DNA of 64,000 nucleotides from Lichenostomus cassidix (taxonomy: Eukaryota; Chordata; Aves; Passeriformes; Meliphagidae), in NCBI GenBank assembly GCA_008360975.2, contig CM039182.1:147316656-147380655 (forward strand). Direction: 5' to 3'. Position 1 is the stretch's first letter. Every line of letters begins with the position of its first letter. The notes beneath the pieces were generated by a model, which worked only from the letters and a program-made list of their open reading frames with translations, searched no databases and was not told the DNA's origin. The position numbers were made by a program, and so were the translations under genes. This document shows positions 10,501 through 22,074 of the stretch, piece after piece.

Positions 10501-13072
10501 TATTCTGCTAATGAGAAAACATGATTAAAAAAGTTCAGAGGAGTGGGAATGTGGAACAAAATTGAAGAGAAGAAAACCTCCTTTCAATCTAGAAACATGC
10601 CTGTGGTTCATAAAATGTAAGCTGTGGTTTGGTTAACAAAATATAAGCTGTAATTATATCTTCTGTGAGTAAACAGTAATTAACCTGGTCAAAAATACAT
10701 GGGGATATTTCTGATAGGGGTCCATGGGAGTAACTCCTGTCCTGTCTATGGTTTGATAGTCTAGAAAGGAAGAGTCTTCCAGCTTTATGGTAAGATACTG
10801 TAATGGCTTTGGAATTTGGGTCATTTGGATTCACTGAAATTTGATATTAGCACCTTGATGAATTTGTGATAGCTAACATTACCCATGTATGCATCCACTA
10901 AGCTTATAGGGAAATACATGTAATCACTCATTCCAGGTATCAGGTTAATTTTTAAGATAGCTAACTCATTAACTATTAATTAATGGTTAATAATTGATTA
11001 ATAGCTAGTACCTATCTATACATAACCACTACATCATGCACATTTTACCAGGGCAACTTCCTTTGCCCTTTGCCCACCCATGTGAGAGGCATGGTAGCAT
11101 TTCAGATCTTGGGAGGTCTCACATACTCCTTGCCCATCCCTGTCCACAGCTCACTAAATACAGAATTTTCTTCTGAATTATGCCTGTCCAGAAGGACTCT
11201 ATCCTATGCCAGTAAAACCTTTTCTATGTCTAAAAGTACGAGGCCTAGCTATATCTGGAATATTTCCACTTGATACCAAGATGAAAAAAGGGTTTAATTT
11301 GCTCAGTCAGCCTTTCCCCTGCAAATGCAGGAGTATTTCATGCACATATTTACTCATGCATTGTGAATTCATGGACTCACAATAACCCCAGCAATATTTC
11401 TAAATATTTGAAAGCAACTGTGGCAGAATCACTTTGGAAAATCCTTCTGAGAACAGCGTGATGTTCATTTTCTTGCAGTCTGCTGAAATATTTACACAAA
11501 TCTTTGTTCTGTGATGCCATTTGCCTGTTAGTAATACTGAGCAGCAATCTACCTTGCCTAGACTTATCAAAATGGTCCTAAGTACTTGAATCCTGTAATG
11601 AGAATATGCATTGTCTGGAACTTTGGGCTGTAATGTTCTCTTGGATCATTTGCAAGCATGGCTCTTTATTGCTTGGCCATGGCATGAAATGCCATCAAAG
11701 CCAGCAAACACCATTTCCCTGACTGCCCACTCACCAAGTCCTGGGCAGAATAAAAATATAACAAAGGCTGTACTGTGAGCCCTGGAAAGCCACCTGCCAT
11801 CTTTGGCTCTGGCAGCTGAGCAATTTGTCCTGAGCAGTCACAGGAATGGCTTTTCTGTTGAGATTTCCAGGAGAGAAAAATGCAGCTGTTAATTAATAAA
11901 ACAGCCAAAGTTTATCTGCAGGTTGTTTGCACCAACAAGCAGAGCCAATATTATGACTGCAGCTTTTCCAGCTTCTCTACTTCCTTGAAGAAAGAGACCT
12001 GGAGCAATGAAGGTAACAGTGATGATATAAAGTCCTAATACTTCTGAAACAGCTATTATTCAGAAAGATCACTCAAGTTAGAGGGAGCTAAAAATTCCTT
12101 TCTTCTCCAAAGACTAAAAATTTGTTTACTTGTCTGGTTGCTTTCTCTTACATTTCTCTCCTTTATCTTCACTACATTGCTGTCTCAGGTCTGTTAAATT
12201 GGCAGCACCCAAAGGATGCCTCAGGAGTGAATGAATCCCTGCTGAAAGCTGCATCACATATCTAACACACCCAAAGCAGCGATTGCTACACAAGACTCTT
12301 CATGGGCTCAAAGAAAAAGACTCAGAAGTGGCAAAATCAGCTGGCTGTATGTCCTGGCCCATCATTCTGGCCATACAACACTTCCTTTGGATCCTGTCCC
12401 TGACTGCTTATGCTTCACTGCAAAAAAAAGTCACAGTTGCTACTTAGAATTATCTAATTGCTTTGGTTCATAATGCTGTGCCCTCATCTCCATCCATGAC
12501 CATGGTCTTGTTTTTCCTCACTCTGTCCTGCCACCAAGGTTGGTTTCCAATGCTCTTTCCTCTCCAGCTTCTCCTAAGATATCCATCATCAAACTCAGCA
12601 CTTCAGAAAGGCACATTTCTCAAGTGAAGAATCAAAACTCACTGTTAACATATAACTGATGCCATCACAGCCATGCAAGGAAGAGATTTCTTATTCTGCA
12701 TTCTGCATATCTGGTCTCAAAAAAAATTGTTAACAATGAAAACCACCACTCTTGTTAGTTCCTTGGGAAGCAAGGCAGAGAACAGGCATAGCACTTCTCT
12801 CCCCTGCAGGTAGAAATGGAGAAAAATCAGAGTTCTGGTGCTTCTTGGAGCTACTGGAAAAAGCTACAGATGTGTTTTGCTGTACAGCTTTCTCAGGTAA
12901 TCCTCTATGCAAACAGAGAAAACTACATTCTCTGTAAATTCCTTCCAGTCCCACTGAAGGAGCTCAATAAAGCAAAGCAGAAAAATAGCCAAATTTGAGA
13001 CTGAAAAGACAGGTAATCTCCAGCTGTAAGCAGACTATGATTGCTCCATGTACAGTAATTCTTCTAAATTAT
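7520..13072. other. unique non-coding sequence
   Basis: No gene recognised. A 130-codon frame at 8931-9323 (+) and a 131-codon frame at 7960-8355 (-) have no domain I know and no supporting context. AT-rich, homeodomain-motif-like sequence occurs at 10.38-10.56 kb and at 10.95-11.02 kb (the latter listed separately). No clear transposon was seen. Confidence 0.5.
10955..11017. repeat. AT-rich nested inverted repeat
   Basis: Outer arms AGATAG (10955-10960) and CTATCT (11012-11017) are exact complements. Inner arms CTATTAAT (10973-10980) and ATTAATAG (10997-11004) are also exact. The interior is dense in TAAT/ATTA cores. It could fold into an imperfect cruciform or be a cluster of homeodomain-type sites. 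AT-rich DNA produces such arms by chance fairly often. Confidence 0.6.
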
Positions 13073-13290
13073 CCAGTCTAGTTTCAACTTAAAAATGACA
13101 ATTGTTTCACCATGTCCTGTAGGAAATACCTCCACAGTTCAATAGATCTTACTGTCACAGCTCCTTCAGTCTCAGTCTAAATGTTCCCATCTTAATTCTA
13201 CCCCATTACTCTTGGTTATAGCCTACATTCTGGCCTCAAACAATTCCACTTTCACATGGTGTTGGTATCCTAATATTTCCATCCTCCACT
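13073..13290 (-). mobile_element. old CR1/L3-type LINE fragment
   Basis: The plus strand reads as the reverse complement of an old CR1-family segment. The blocks TCCACAGTTCAATAGATCTT, ACTGTCACAGCTCCTTCAGT, CAGTCTAAATGTTCCCATCT and CCCCATTACTCTTGGTTATA occur in the order I know from ancient amniote CR1 copies. It is much more diverged than the avian CR1 tails elsewhere in the window, so it is probably an older insertion. The ends are uncertain. Confidence 0.55.
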
Positions 13291-14739
13291 ACCCTCTGGC
13301 AAAGGAAGACGTTAGAAAAATATACTAGAATAAATTACAATTGTCAGGAAAGCCAATGAATGCCAGACAATTTAAAGATAAATACAATTAGAGCAGTTAA
13401 AAATGGAGGAGGGCTATTAGATTACTGAATGCATCCCTGAATACAGGATACCTTAAATTAACCTGATTTTAAATGTGATCTAAGCCAAAAGGCCAAGAAG
13501 AATCTTGCATATCTTCTTTAATGTAGAATTTCCTGGCCTTTATATGATATCTCAAAATGCTTTACAGCAGCACCCAAAGGTGTGTTAATTTATTTCTCAG
13601 AAATCCACTTAATTTCTTTTTTAAAAATGATGCACTTTGTCTTACAGCAAACTTATCTCCAATGGGAAGACCTTGGAGAGGTCCTAAGTTTTCTGTTGAC
13701 GCTCTGCTTTCTCCAGGCTGAGAGCAAAGGGAAATATTGCTGTGCCTGTCTGCAGTCAGGTACAACTGCTGCATCCAACCTCATCTGAGCTGCAGTTTCA
13801 ACAAACACACATGGGAATGCAGCACTGGAAGAATATTTGATTGTGTTTGTTTACCAACAGTGTTGATGCCAAGCAGCTCTGCCTGGCAAAAAAAAAAAAA
13901 AAAGGGATGAAATTTGATTTTTAATAATTCCACAACTCTGATAGGAACTGTGCTACAAGAAATACCATTTCGAGACATCAGAAGACAGATGGTCTAAATG
14001 AAACAGCAATATATCAAAATCTCAAACTTGTAAGGCTTGTGAAAGTTATTTTAAAGATAATAGAAACTCAAATACATATTCCCAAAGTCAGACCATGTAG
14101 CATGACTGTGATCACCAGCATTCCCATTTCAGTTTGGTGTGGTTTTTTTTAGTTTCCTTTGTGGCTGTACCTGAATTAGCTCAAGATACAAGGAATTTCA
14201 CTTTTTTTTCAACAGAGACCCTCAGGGAAGAGCAGTAAAGTTGTTCCTAAACTTTTTAAACCAATAAATCACAGTCAATTTCCAAAATATCTAATAGGCT
14301 TGAGTGCCTTACTGCCTGTATTTACTTGGTAACATTTTTTCTCAGTGACGGAAAAATTGCTTTGAAAACATCAGACATCTCAGTCCAGAATCAACTCTGT
14401 TCCTTTGAATGACATTGGTTCACAAGTCTAGACTCAAGAAAGCATTTTCTTGTAACAAAACTCTTCATTTTGGGGTCAATTAAAAATAGATCCAAGAGCA
14501 AATAAGGTTCCTTAGCAACTTAAACAAAGCAGGAAAAACCAGAGTCATTGCTAACCACCAAGGGAAAACCAAAGTGTCTCATCTCTTTGCTAAATTACCT
14601 CCCTTTATTTCATTAGCAGCCTCTTCAGGCCTGTTGTCTGAGGGACATTTGCTGACATGTGGGATGATTTCAGTAAGGATATTTTCATTCTGCTGCCCAG
14701 GCACGAGGAAGAAAGCTGGGTTCAGATCTCTGGTTTTTT
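13291..14739. other. unique non-coding sequence
   Basis: No gene. GATATCTCAAAATGCTTTAC near 13.55 kb is vaguely like the head of an amniote MIR element but too short to call. A 16-A run lies at 13888-13903. Confidence 0.5.
13888..13903. repeat. poly(A) run, 16 nt
   Basis: Homopolymer of 16 A. No retroposed gene body is recognisable immediately upstream. Confidence 0.95.
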
Positions 14740-15267
14740 TATTGAGGTGACTTTGCCCTTTGCTCTCGTGAGATCCCACCTGGAATTTGGGGGTTCCCAG
14801 CACAGGAAGGACCTGGAGCTGTTGGAATGAAACACCACTGATGGAGGGATGGAGCAGCTCTGGAATGAGGGAAGGCTGAGAGAATGGGGATTGCTCAGCC
14901 TGGAAGAGAGAAGGCTTAGGGATGAGCTAATCATGTCCTTCCAGTAGCTGAAACGACCTTACATGAAAAATGGAGACTTTTTCCAAGGGCATGGAGTGAC
15001 AGAACAAGGGGGGTGGCTTCAAACTGAAGGACAGCAGGTTTAGATTAGATATTGGAAGAAATTCTTTAGTGTGAGGGTGATGACACCCTGGCACAGGTTG
15101 TCCAGAGAAGCTGTGGATGCTCCATCCCTGGCAGTGTCCAAGGTCAGGTTGGATGGAGCTTGGAGCAACCTGGGATAGTGGGAGGTGTCCCTGCCCATGG
15201 CAGAAGCTCAAACAAGATGATCTTTAAGGTCTCTTCCAACCCCAATCATTCTGTGATTTTGTGATTT
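14740..15267 (+). mobile_element. CR1 LINE, ORF2 C-terminus plus 3' UTR
   Basis: The best-preserved CR1 tail in the window, about 0.53 kb in sense orientation. The 5' part corresponds to the end of ORF2 (CCACCTGGAATTTGGG, GACCTGGAGCTGTTGGAATG, GGAAGGCTGAGAGAATGGGG, TTGCTCAGCCTGGAAGAGAG). The 3' part holds the conserved CR1 tail (TGTCCAGAGAAGCTGTGGAT, AACCTGGGATAGTGGGAGGT, TCTTCCAACCCCAATCATTC) and ends in a TGTGATTTTGTGATTT terminal repeat typical of CR1. Frameshifts and stops break the coding part. The intact 3' end and missing 5' end fit the usual 5'-truncated insertion. Confidence 0.95.
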
Positions 15268-17116
15268 GCTTTGTGTTTCTCTGGCATCTGGTTTAAGAGG
15301 TCGTTGCTTTGCTGTTTTGGTTTTCAGGCTCTATGAACAGCAAGCACTTGAATAACAATACCCTGTTTTTTAAGGGAAATGTAGTGTATACAGCAACAGT
15401 TATGACACCTTCTACTTGAAAACTGCAGGGAAAGAGATCTGATAGAGTTTGAATAAATGAAAAAAAGCTTTTAGTCATGTTGATAAAAGCCTGCAGAGTC
15501 CAGAAATTCTTTTTTTAAAAAAAGTTCTTTTTTTCTCAAGATACGTCTGGTAGGCTGTAGCTGGAACCATATGCCCCAAACAGTATTTTGGATGCTCACC
15601 AATCTTTGGAAAGTCAAAGGGATCAATTTTTTCAGAATTTTAGTCCAGGGCCAATTATTTTTGCAACAAACTCTTAAACCAGGTGTGACTGGCACAATTT
15701 GGATATCAATTACAACTCTTTTGATTCTGGTTTTGCAAATAGCCTCCTGAATCATGGACTGTGTTTAAGAAGCTGCACTTGCTGGTGCCACACAGTGTAT
15801 GAAAACATACTACTTTTTTTCGTTATTAATTACTAGTTAAGTGATTGCTGTTTCACATCAAAGTGAGAATTTTAAAGTCTCAAATATGTGTATGACCTTA
15901 CAGACTTTGGGGAGAATCTAACTGGTCAAAGCAGACTAGAATGGCAAAAAAGACCACACAGCACTGGGAAGAATCCAGCCACAAGTCTGTTTTATGACAA
16001 TATATCTTAGAATCTTGCAAGTATTTATCTTCTCTTCCACTGGAAATCCAGGTTGAATCAGGTTGAGGGTTTGTTTAATGATTTATGCTAATTCTATGTG
16101 GAGAAAGGACAAAAAAAAAAAAAAAAGCCCTGCTAATCCATCACAGCTCTGCCATCCTATATATCACAGTGGCTTCTGTCTGTGAGAAGGAGCATGTTCC
16201 TTGAATTTCTTCCTATTTTTTTTAAGAGAGAAAGATGACTGAACCCCACTGCCAGCAGACCAAAGCAGAGCTGTGCTGCTGATATGTAATGTGCACCACA
16301 CACTCCATTATTGTGTTGTACACAGGCTGAGATTTTGGAGAGCAGAGTGAAGCCCCTCAGCCCTGGAAAAAACAGCAACATTTTCCATCACCTGCTGGAA
16401 AAATAAAAGGCTACTTTGCCTTGGTGTCCCTCTGCAGCATTTTGTACTGTTAAATGTTAGACCACTAGGACTGATAAGGGAGAAGCAGATGGCTCAGGTC
16501 TTTCTCCTCTCATTTTACCTGTTTTCCAGGGGTTGGTTCTCTTTCCATCCTCCTCCGTAGCAAAATAACTGTGCTCTGCCTGTGCCTCAGGATTCTGGTA
16601 ATCTTTAGATGCTACATCAAGGCAATTACACTAAGTAGCTCATCAAATAAAGGGTTTAATAACTGGTATGAAAAAGGTACCTAAGTATCACTCCTGACTT
16701 AGAAGACCAGACTTTGGATTTTTTATCATTGTGGCAGGAAAGTATCATTTGCTATAATTATTATTATTAAGCACAGCTATTAACACTAAACTAAATTATA
16801 TCGTTTTCCTGACTAACCTATGGCTTTCTGTTCTCCAGCATTTTACCTGCCATCACAAAAATACCACAATCCTTTTTTAATTGACACTTTCAAATTTTTA
16901 CACTTTATTTTAAGGATCAATTAATTTTTAGCCATGTGAAGTTGAAAGCTCAGTAAGAGTCATAAGCCAAGCTGCACAGGGTGTGACCATCACACAGTGG
17001 GGAGAGCTCAGGGAAACACTGTGCTGCAAAAATGTGCCTTTTTTCCCCAAAAAGGCCAGAGCAGTTTTGCTGCAGGTTTTACATGGAAGACATGAAGCCA
17101 AGAAGCTTCAGTTGTT
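15268..17116. other. unique non-coding sequence
   Basis: No gene. Contains a perfect 16-bp palindrome at 15509-15524 (C, seven T, seven A, G) and a 16-A run at 16111-16126. Open frames are below 95 codons. Confidence 0.55.
16111..16126. repeat. poly(A) run, 16 nt
   Basis: Homopolymer of 16 A between GAGAAAGGAC and GCCCTGCTAA. No recognised retroposon body precedes it. Confidence 0.95.
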
Positions 17117-17215
17117 TTCACAGAATCATAGAATATCCTGAGTTGGAAGAGACCCACACGGATTATAGAGTCCAACTCCTGTCCCTGAACAGGACAGCTC
17201 CAAGAACCACCAGGA
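17117..17215 (-). mobile_element. CR1 LINE, 3' end fragment
   Basis: Plus strand reads TCACAGAATCATAGAATATC, CTGAGTTGGAAGAGACCCAC, then GAGTCCAACTCCTGTCCCTG and AACAGGACAGC. It is the reverse complement of the same CR1 tail subtype seen at 2.7 and 48.6 kb. Only about 100 bp remain. Confidence 0.9.
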
Positions 17216-20200
17216 ACCTACAATTAAAATTACAATTTTCAAGGGAAAAATGGAGTTGAGGGGTGGTAGAATCTCTTTGGTCTACCTCAACTTTGAGCTG
17301 AACAAAGCAAGCTTTCCCTCCCTCCCAATCTGTTTTATAATGATGCTTGCACAGTGCAGAGAATTATTTAATCCTGCCCCAGCAGCCACAGGGCTGGCCT
17401 GGCCCAAGAAATGCACATCCATGGCCAAAGGGAGGATCAGATCCCACCCCACAGGTGTCTGGGGGTTTATCCCTGGATAAGAACCCCAATTCCTGACTCC
17501 AGATAAATGTCCTGTTCCAATCCATTAAACAAAAAGGTGGAAGGGAGGTGCTCCTAACAGGAATAGCAGGGCTAAGGCAATATTCCTCCCCACCACAGTG
17601 ATAGATAAAGGGCAATTTTCCCATTTCTCCCATTGCTTCCAACGTTTGCCACGAACTCTAATCCTGTTGGTGGAACATCCTAGCTGTTAAGGCTCTCAAA
17701 TGCTGACTACCCTGCTCATTTTGACTAATAAAAATGAAAGCAAGCAGCACACTGAACGTACCCAGCCATTCTATATTGCTCACAAATTCCCCTGTATTAA
17801 CATCTCATCTACAGTGCAATGATCTACAATTTTACAGCTTTCCAGCAGCAAAATAAGGCGCTATTTGGAACATTCTGTAGAGTTATTTCACATCAAAATA
17901 ATGGTACATTTGCAAACGGTTTTTCAATCCCCGGATAAGTTTTATCCATCTGCCCCCAAAACCAATCTAAGTCCTCAATTCTTTTTAGCTGATCCTCACC
18001 TATACAGCAGTATAACAAGCTCCAGTTTTCTGCTTGCAAAATGAGACTCTGATGAGGCACAAAGTTACAAAGGTACAAAGGAGATTTTCACACCATGGCA
18101 TACGTAAAGAACAGGGAGAAAAAAATCCCATTACTTCTCATATTAAGCATTTTTTTGCTCTTTCTCTTAAAACATCCCCTGATGTGCCTCAGGAGCTGCA
18201 GGGAGAAACTGGGGTTGCACAAGCATGGGCTGTACAACTCAATTACTGGGATTTGAAGGAAACTCGTGTCCTCGGACAGCATCTCTGAGGTTTCACCATG
18301 AACGCTGCCTGATCTAATTAGGAAACACTCTGCATCTTCGAGGCAATTACTAAAGAAAATAATTATGACATGATATGACCACTGTCTTCTTTCAGCTGGA
18401 AAAGCAGCAGAAAATGACAGGAAATGGAAGTCAGACAGGAGTTAATAAAACAGCCTTGGGCAAGAGAGCCCAGAAGAGATGATTCCATGAGAAGGTAAGA
18501 TTTATTTTTACTGGAAAAGGAGGAAAAAGTAGCACTTTGCAAGCTAAGGACCACCAGAAAAAGAGTCCATTTAGTCATAAATGAGCCACAGACTCATCAT
18601 AATAAAGACAGGTTATGCATGCAGACAGCTGCCCATCACAGCTTAATATAGGAAAAGGACCTTTAATGGTGCCATGGCTCAGTTCATGGCTGTCCTACTG
18701 TCACATTTGCCCTCAAGAGATACCAGGTGACAATGCATTGACAATCCTACACCCAATAATGGTATGAATTAGATCTCTTCCAGCTCAGAAACCATTTTGA
18801 ATAATTGAAAACACTTTGAAGTCCCCACAGGAGTCAATGTGATGCTTACAACCCAGAACTGGAAAGCAAAGCTCTCCTAAGAGCAGCCCCAACCTTAATT
18901 ACTGATCTGCTGCACTGCTTTATCTGCCCTGCCCCAGTTTAGTGATGAGTATAATATTTACAAGTGGCTCTGAAGTACTCAAAATATGGCAGAGACTTTC
19001 CAAAACAATGAAGGCGATCAGTGCAACACAGAGGTGAGAGTCTTAATTAATGTTTATAAAGAGCCTGGAGAACCTGAGAGAGCTGGAGCTGAGGGAATAC
19101 AGAGTATCATTACACTTATTTTGCAAAGAGGCATGAATATGTGATGATACTTTTATTACCCACGCAGATTTATAAGGAGGGTTTGAGCACAAAAGAAATT
19201 AAACTTTCTGACACTTTCTCTGCAGCGCAGGTTCATTATCAGAGCTGTGTCTCAAATGTAAAATGCAAATGTAATAACTCACTCCTAAGATCAGCTGCGA
19301 AATCATACCCAAACCCTCTCTATCTTCAAGCAATGTGTAAGCAAAACACCGTGTGACAAGAGTGTTTTAAAAGTCAGGATTGTTATGTGGATGTTACAGC
19401 ATGACACAATCTAAGTACTTCCAGAGTATTCATTTACTGTCGCAGCTGTATTTTCCCTGTATTTTGATTATCTTGACATTTTCTAATCATGAGAGTTATA
19501 AAATTTAAAATTATATGGCAGGCTTGATAGGCTGCAGATTCACCACCTCAAGTGAAGTTACTTTTTTATTAAATGTTAAATTGCTTTTCTCCAGAAGGAG
19601 ACTTGTATTTTGGTTAACTTTCGCTTTTTGAATGCTACCACAAATTTCTTCTGATAATACACTGGTCTGAGTGACAGCAGAGAGATTTTTCTTTTCAATA
19701 ATCCTTGATAAATATTGACCAAAGATGCCAGTTCTGTCTTTAAACATTGAGATTAATTCATTTTGGCACAATAACAGCAGGGTTGGGGTTTTTTTTAGTA
19801 TGGCTCCTAGTATGACTCAAAAGTTTCTAATCTGATCTTAGAATTTGCACAGATTTCTTTTTCATTTTCAGGCACTACAGGCAGGGTCTGAAACTTGGCT
19901 GGGGAGGCACAGCTGCCTTCATGTTAAGCATGATGCTTTTCCTGCTTAACCTAAATTCCTGTAAGTAATACACTCTGTTAAATAATGTCCTCTGGATTTG
20001 TAATCAAGAATTTTTATCCAAATACCCTCTATGTTCCCTTTACTGAGCAGTACCAGGTTTCCCTCTCAAGCCCAATCTCTAACAGCTGTGAATCAATTTA
20101 GAGGCAACTCTACAACTTCTTTGCTTTCACACAGATTTATGGCACAACTGAAAGCAATTCATTGACATGACCAGGCTACCTATCTCCTAAGCTCTGCTCT

Positions 20201-21884
20201 GTTTCAGAAATGATTTGACTAATAATAATGGTCTATCACATGGTTTCAGTTAAGAATTTAAACTTCTAGTTTAACTTTTGAAGAGAGTTCTCCATCAAGC
20301 CTCACTCCTTTACAGGTGCCATTTGAAATATTCTCTTTATTTTTTCCTTATTATTTAACTGCATAAAAATAGACATACAGGATTAAAAAAAAATAATAAA
20401 TAAAAACGACAAAGAAACATTTCCACGTGGGATTGCAGTCCTCTGTCCAGAATCTACAGCTCACACATTGGACGATTGTGTATAAGACTTCTCTGTTTTG
20501 ACAGATACAATGTAAAGATGAAAACATATTCCAAAGCAGAAGGATTTGTAGCTTTTTAAACTATAAATGAGTTTTGGCTTTGACTCCCCTAACATCACAG
20601 GGAGGAATGTGACCACTTTTAGCCCTAGTAGCATGACATGAATTTGGATTTGAAGCTCAGCTCTCAAAAGGGAGTATCTGTGTGCAATGAAATCTTATTC
20701 TTTCTGCTAAACCAGAAAATAAAATAGGTGCAAATGTCAGGTGGACAACCAGGACTGAGATATTCAATCATTTTTCAGAAGACAACTCTTGGCCAATCTG
20801 CACTGAATACCACCAGAGAGTTTAAGCTAAGATTAGCACACTGATTTCAATGCTGAGAGTCATGCCGGCCCTTGCAGAAAACACATCTGAAATATTATTA
20901 CTTAGTCATCTTTTTCAAGAGATCCCAGGTTTATTCAGGCTGACCTCCAGCCCCTCCAGAAAGTCAATGTACTGAGAAGTCTATTACTTTTACTCATCTA
21001 TATCTCTCCCCAAGGATAGTCTCAAAAAAAGAGGTCGCATTGCAAAGTCTGCCTTGTTTGCAGAACTCACTCCTCCTGCATATATTTACAGTGGCCAAGC
21101 TCTTTGTTTAGACACACGGAGTTTCACTCAAAATGCAGCTATCTCAGAAAGCAAACAGCAAGGCAGAAAGGGAAAGCAGATTATCAGTGCTGTCTCTGCA
21201 GCAGAGCTGAATGAATTCCCTAAAATCCTTAACCCGTGGATAAAAGTTCTGATGGCAACATCATTACCCAAGACCTTCAGAGAGACCAACGTGTGATGAC
21301 CAAATGGTTATAGACACAAGGAGCTCAAAGTTAGATTGCCTTTGAAGTAATCACATCACATCACTCTGTACTGTAATAAAAATACAATGCCTTGGAGAAA
21401 TAAAGGAAGAAAAGGACTATTTTTCATTCTTTTTTGGTAGATCCTGTGGTGTCCTAGTAACAGAACCACATCCCTTAAACTGTAAAGCTTATGGTGCAGA
21501 AGTCTCTCAAAGCCACTGCAACTACACATGTTTTATAGCATAGCAGAAATAACCTCATTTTACATTCTGTAAGGAGAGGAAGGTGGTTTAGAAATACATC
21601 CATTTATGTACTCATTTCTATTCTTGGCAATTTAAAAAGATCTACACAGTCAAAAGAGGATGGTGGGTAATAGAAGAAATATCCTCTTCTACATATGAAC
21701 AACCAGCCACATAAAGCATAAAAATGTAGATTGGACACCAACTCCTATTTATTTGGATTCTTAGGCCTTAATATTACAGCTGCAATGCTTCATGCTGACT
21801 TTGGATATACATAGATGTGTCCTCTCCTAAATTTTAAAAGAAGCCTTCAAAATATTTTGCTGTGTAATAGCAGCAGGATATGTA
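17216..21884. other. unique non-coding sequence
   Basis: No gene or recognised dispersed repeat over 4.7 kb. Small open frames (under 95 codons) overlap on both strands around 17.3-17.6 and 18.0-18.3 kb. AT-rich segments at 17.82-17.99 and 18.29-18.37 kb look less random than their surroundings and might be conserved, but that cannot be judged from one sequence. An A/T-rich low-complexity stretch lies near 20.38 kb. Confidence 0.5.
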
Positions 21885-22074
21885 CCTTTCATAGCTTGGA
21901 TCTCCAACCAGAATGACAAAGTTTTATGAAGGAAGGAGGTATCATTAGCCCTAGTTAACCATGAGAAACAGGCAGAGAGGGGTGAAACAATCTGCTTACA
22001 GTGACGCCATCCCCAAATCCATGGGTGGGAATAGCACCCCAAACTCCTCAGCTCTGCCCCTGTCATGCTGCCTC
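21885..22074 (+). mobile_element. MIR-type SINE (ancient)
   Basis: The segment aligns by eye with the 3' two-thirds of amniote MIR elements in the right order. It has GAAGGAAGGAGGTATCATTA for the GAGGTAGGTATTATTAT block, CCATGAGAAACAGGCAGAGAG for GATGAGGAAACTGAGGCAGAGAG, GGGAATAGCACCCCAAACTCC for GGATTAGAACCCAGGTCTCC, and ends in CATGCTGCCTC as MIR does. Divergence is high, consistent with an insertion dating from early amniotes. MIR copies are sometimes co-opted as enhancers, but nothing here shows that. Confidence 0.72.

Noticed and set aside
15509..15524. 16-bp T7A7 palindrome as a functional site
   Set aside because: Simple A/T runs form this by slippage; no other support.
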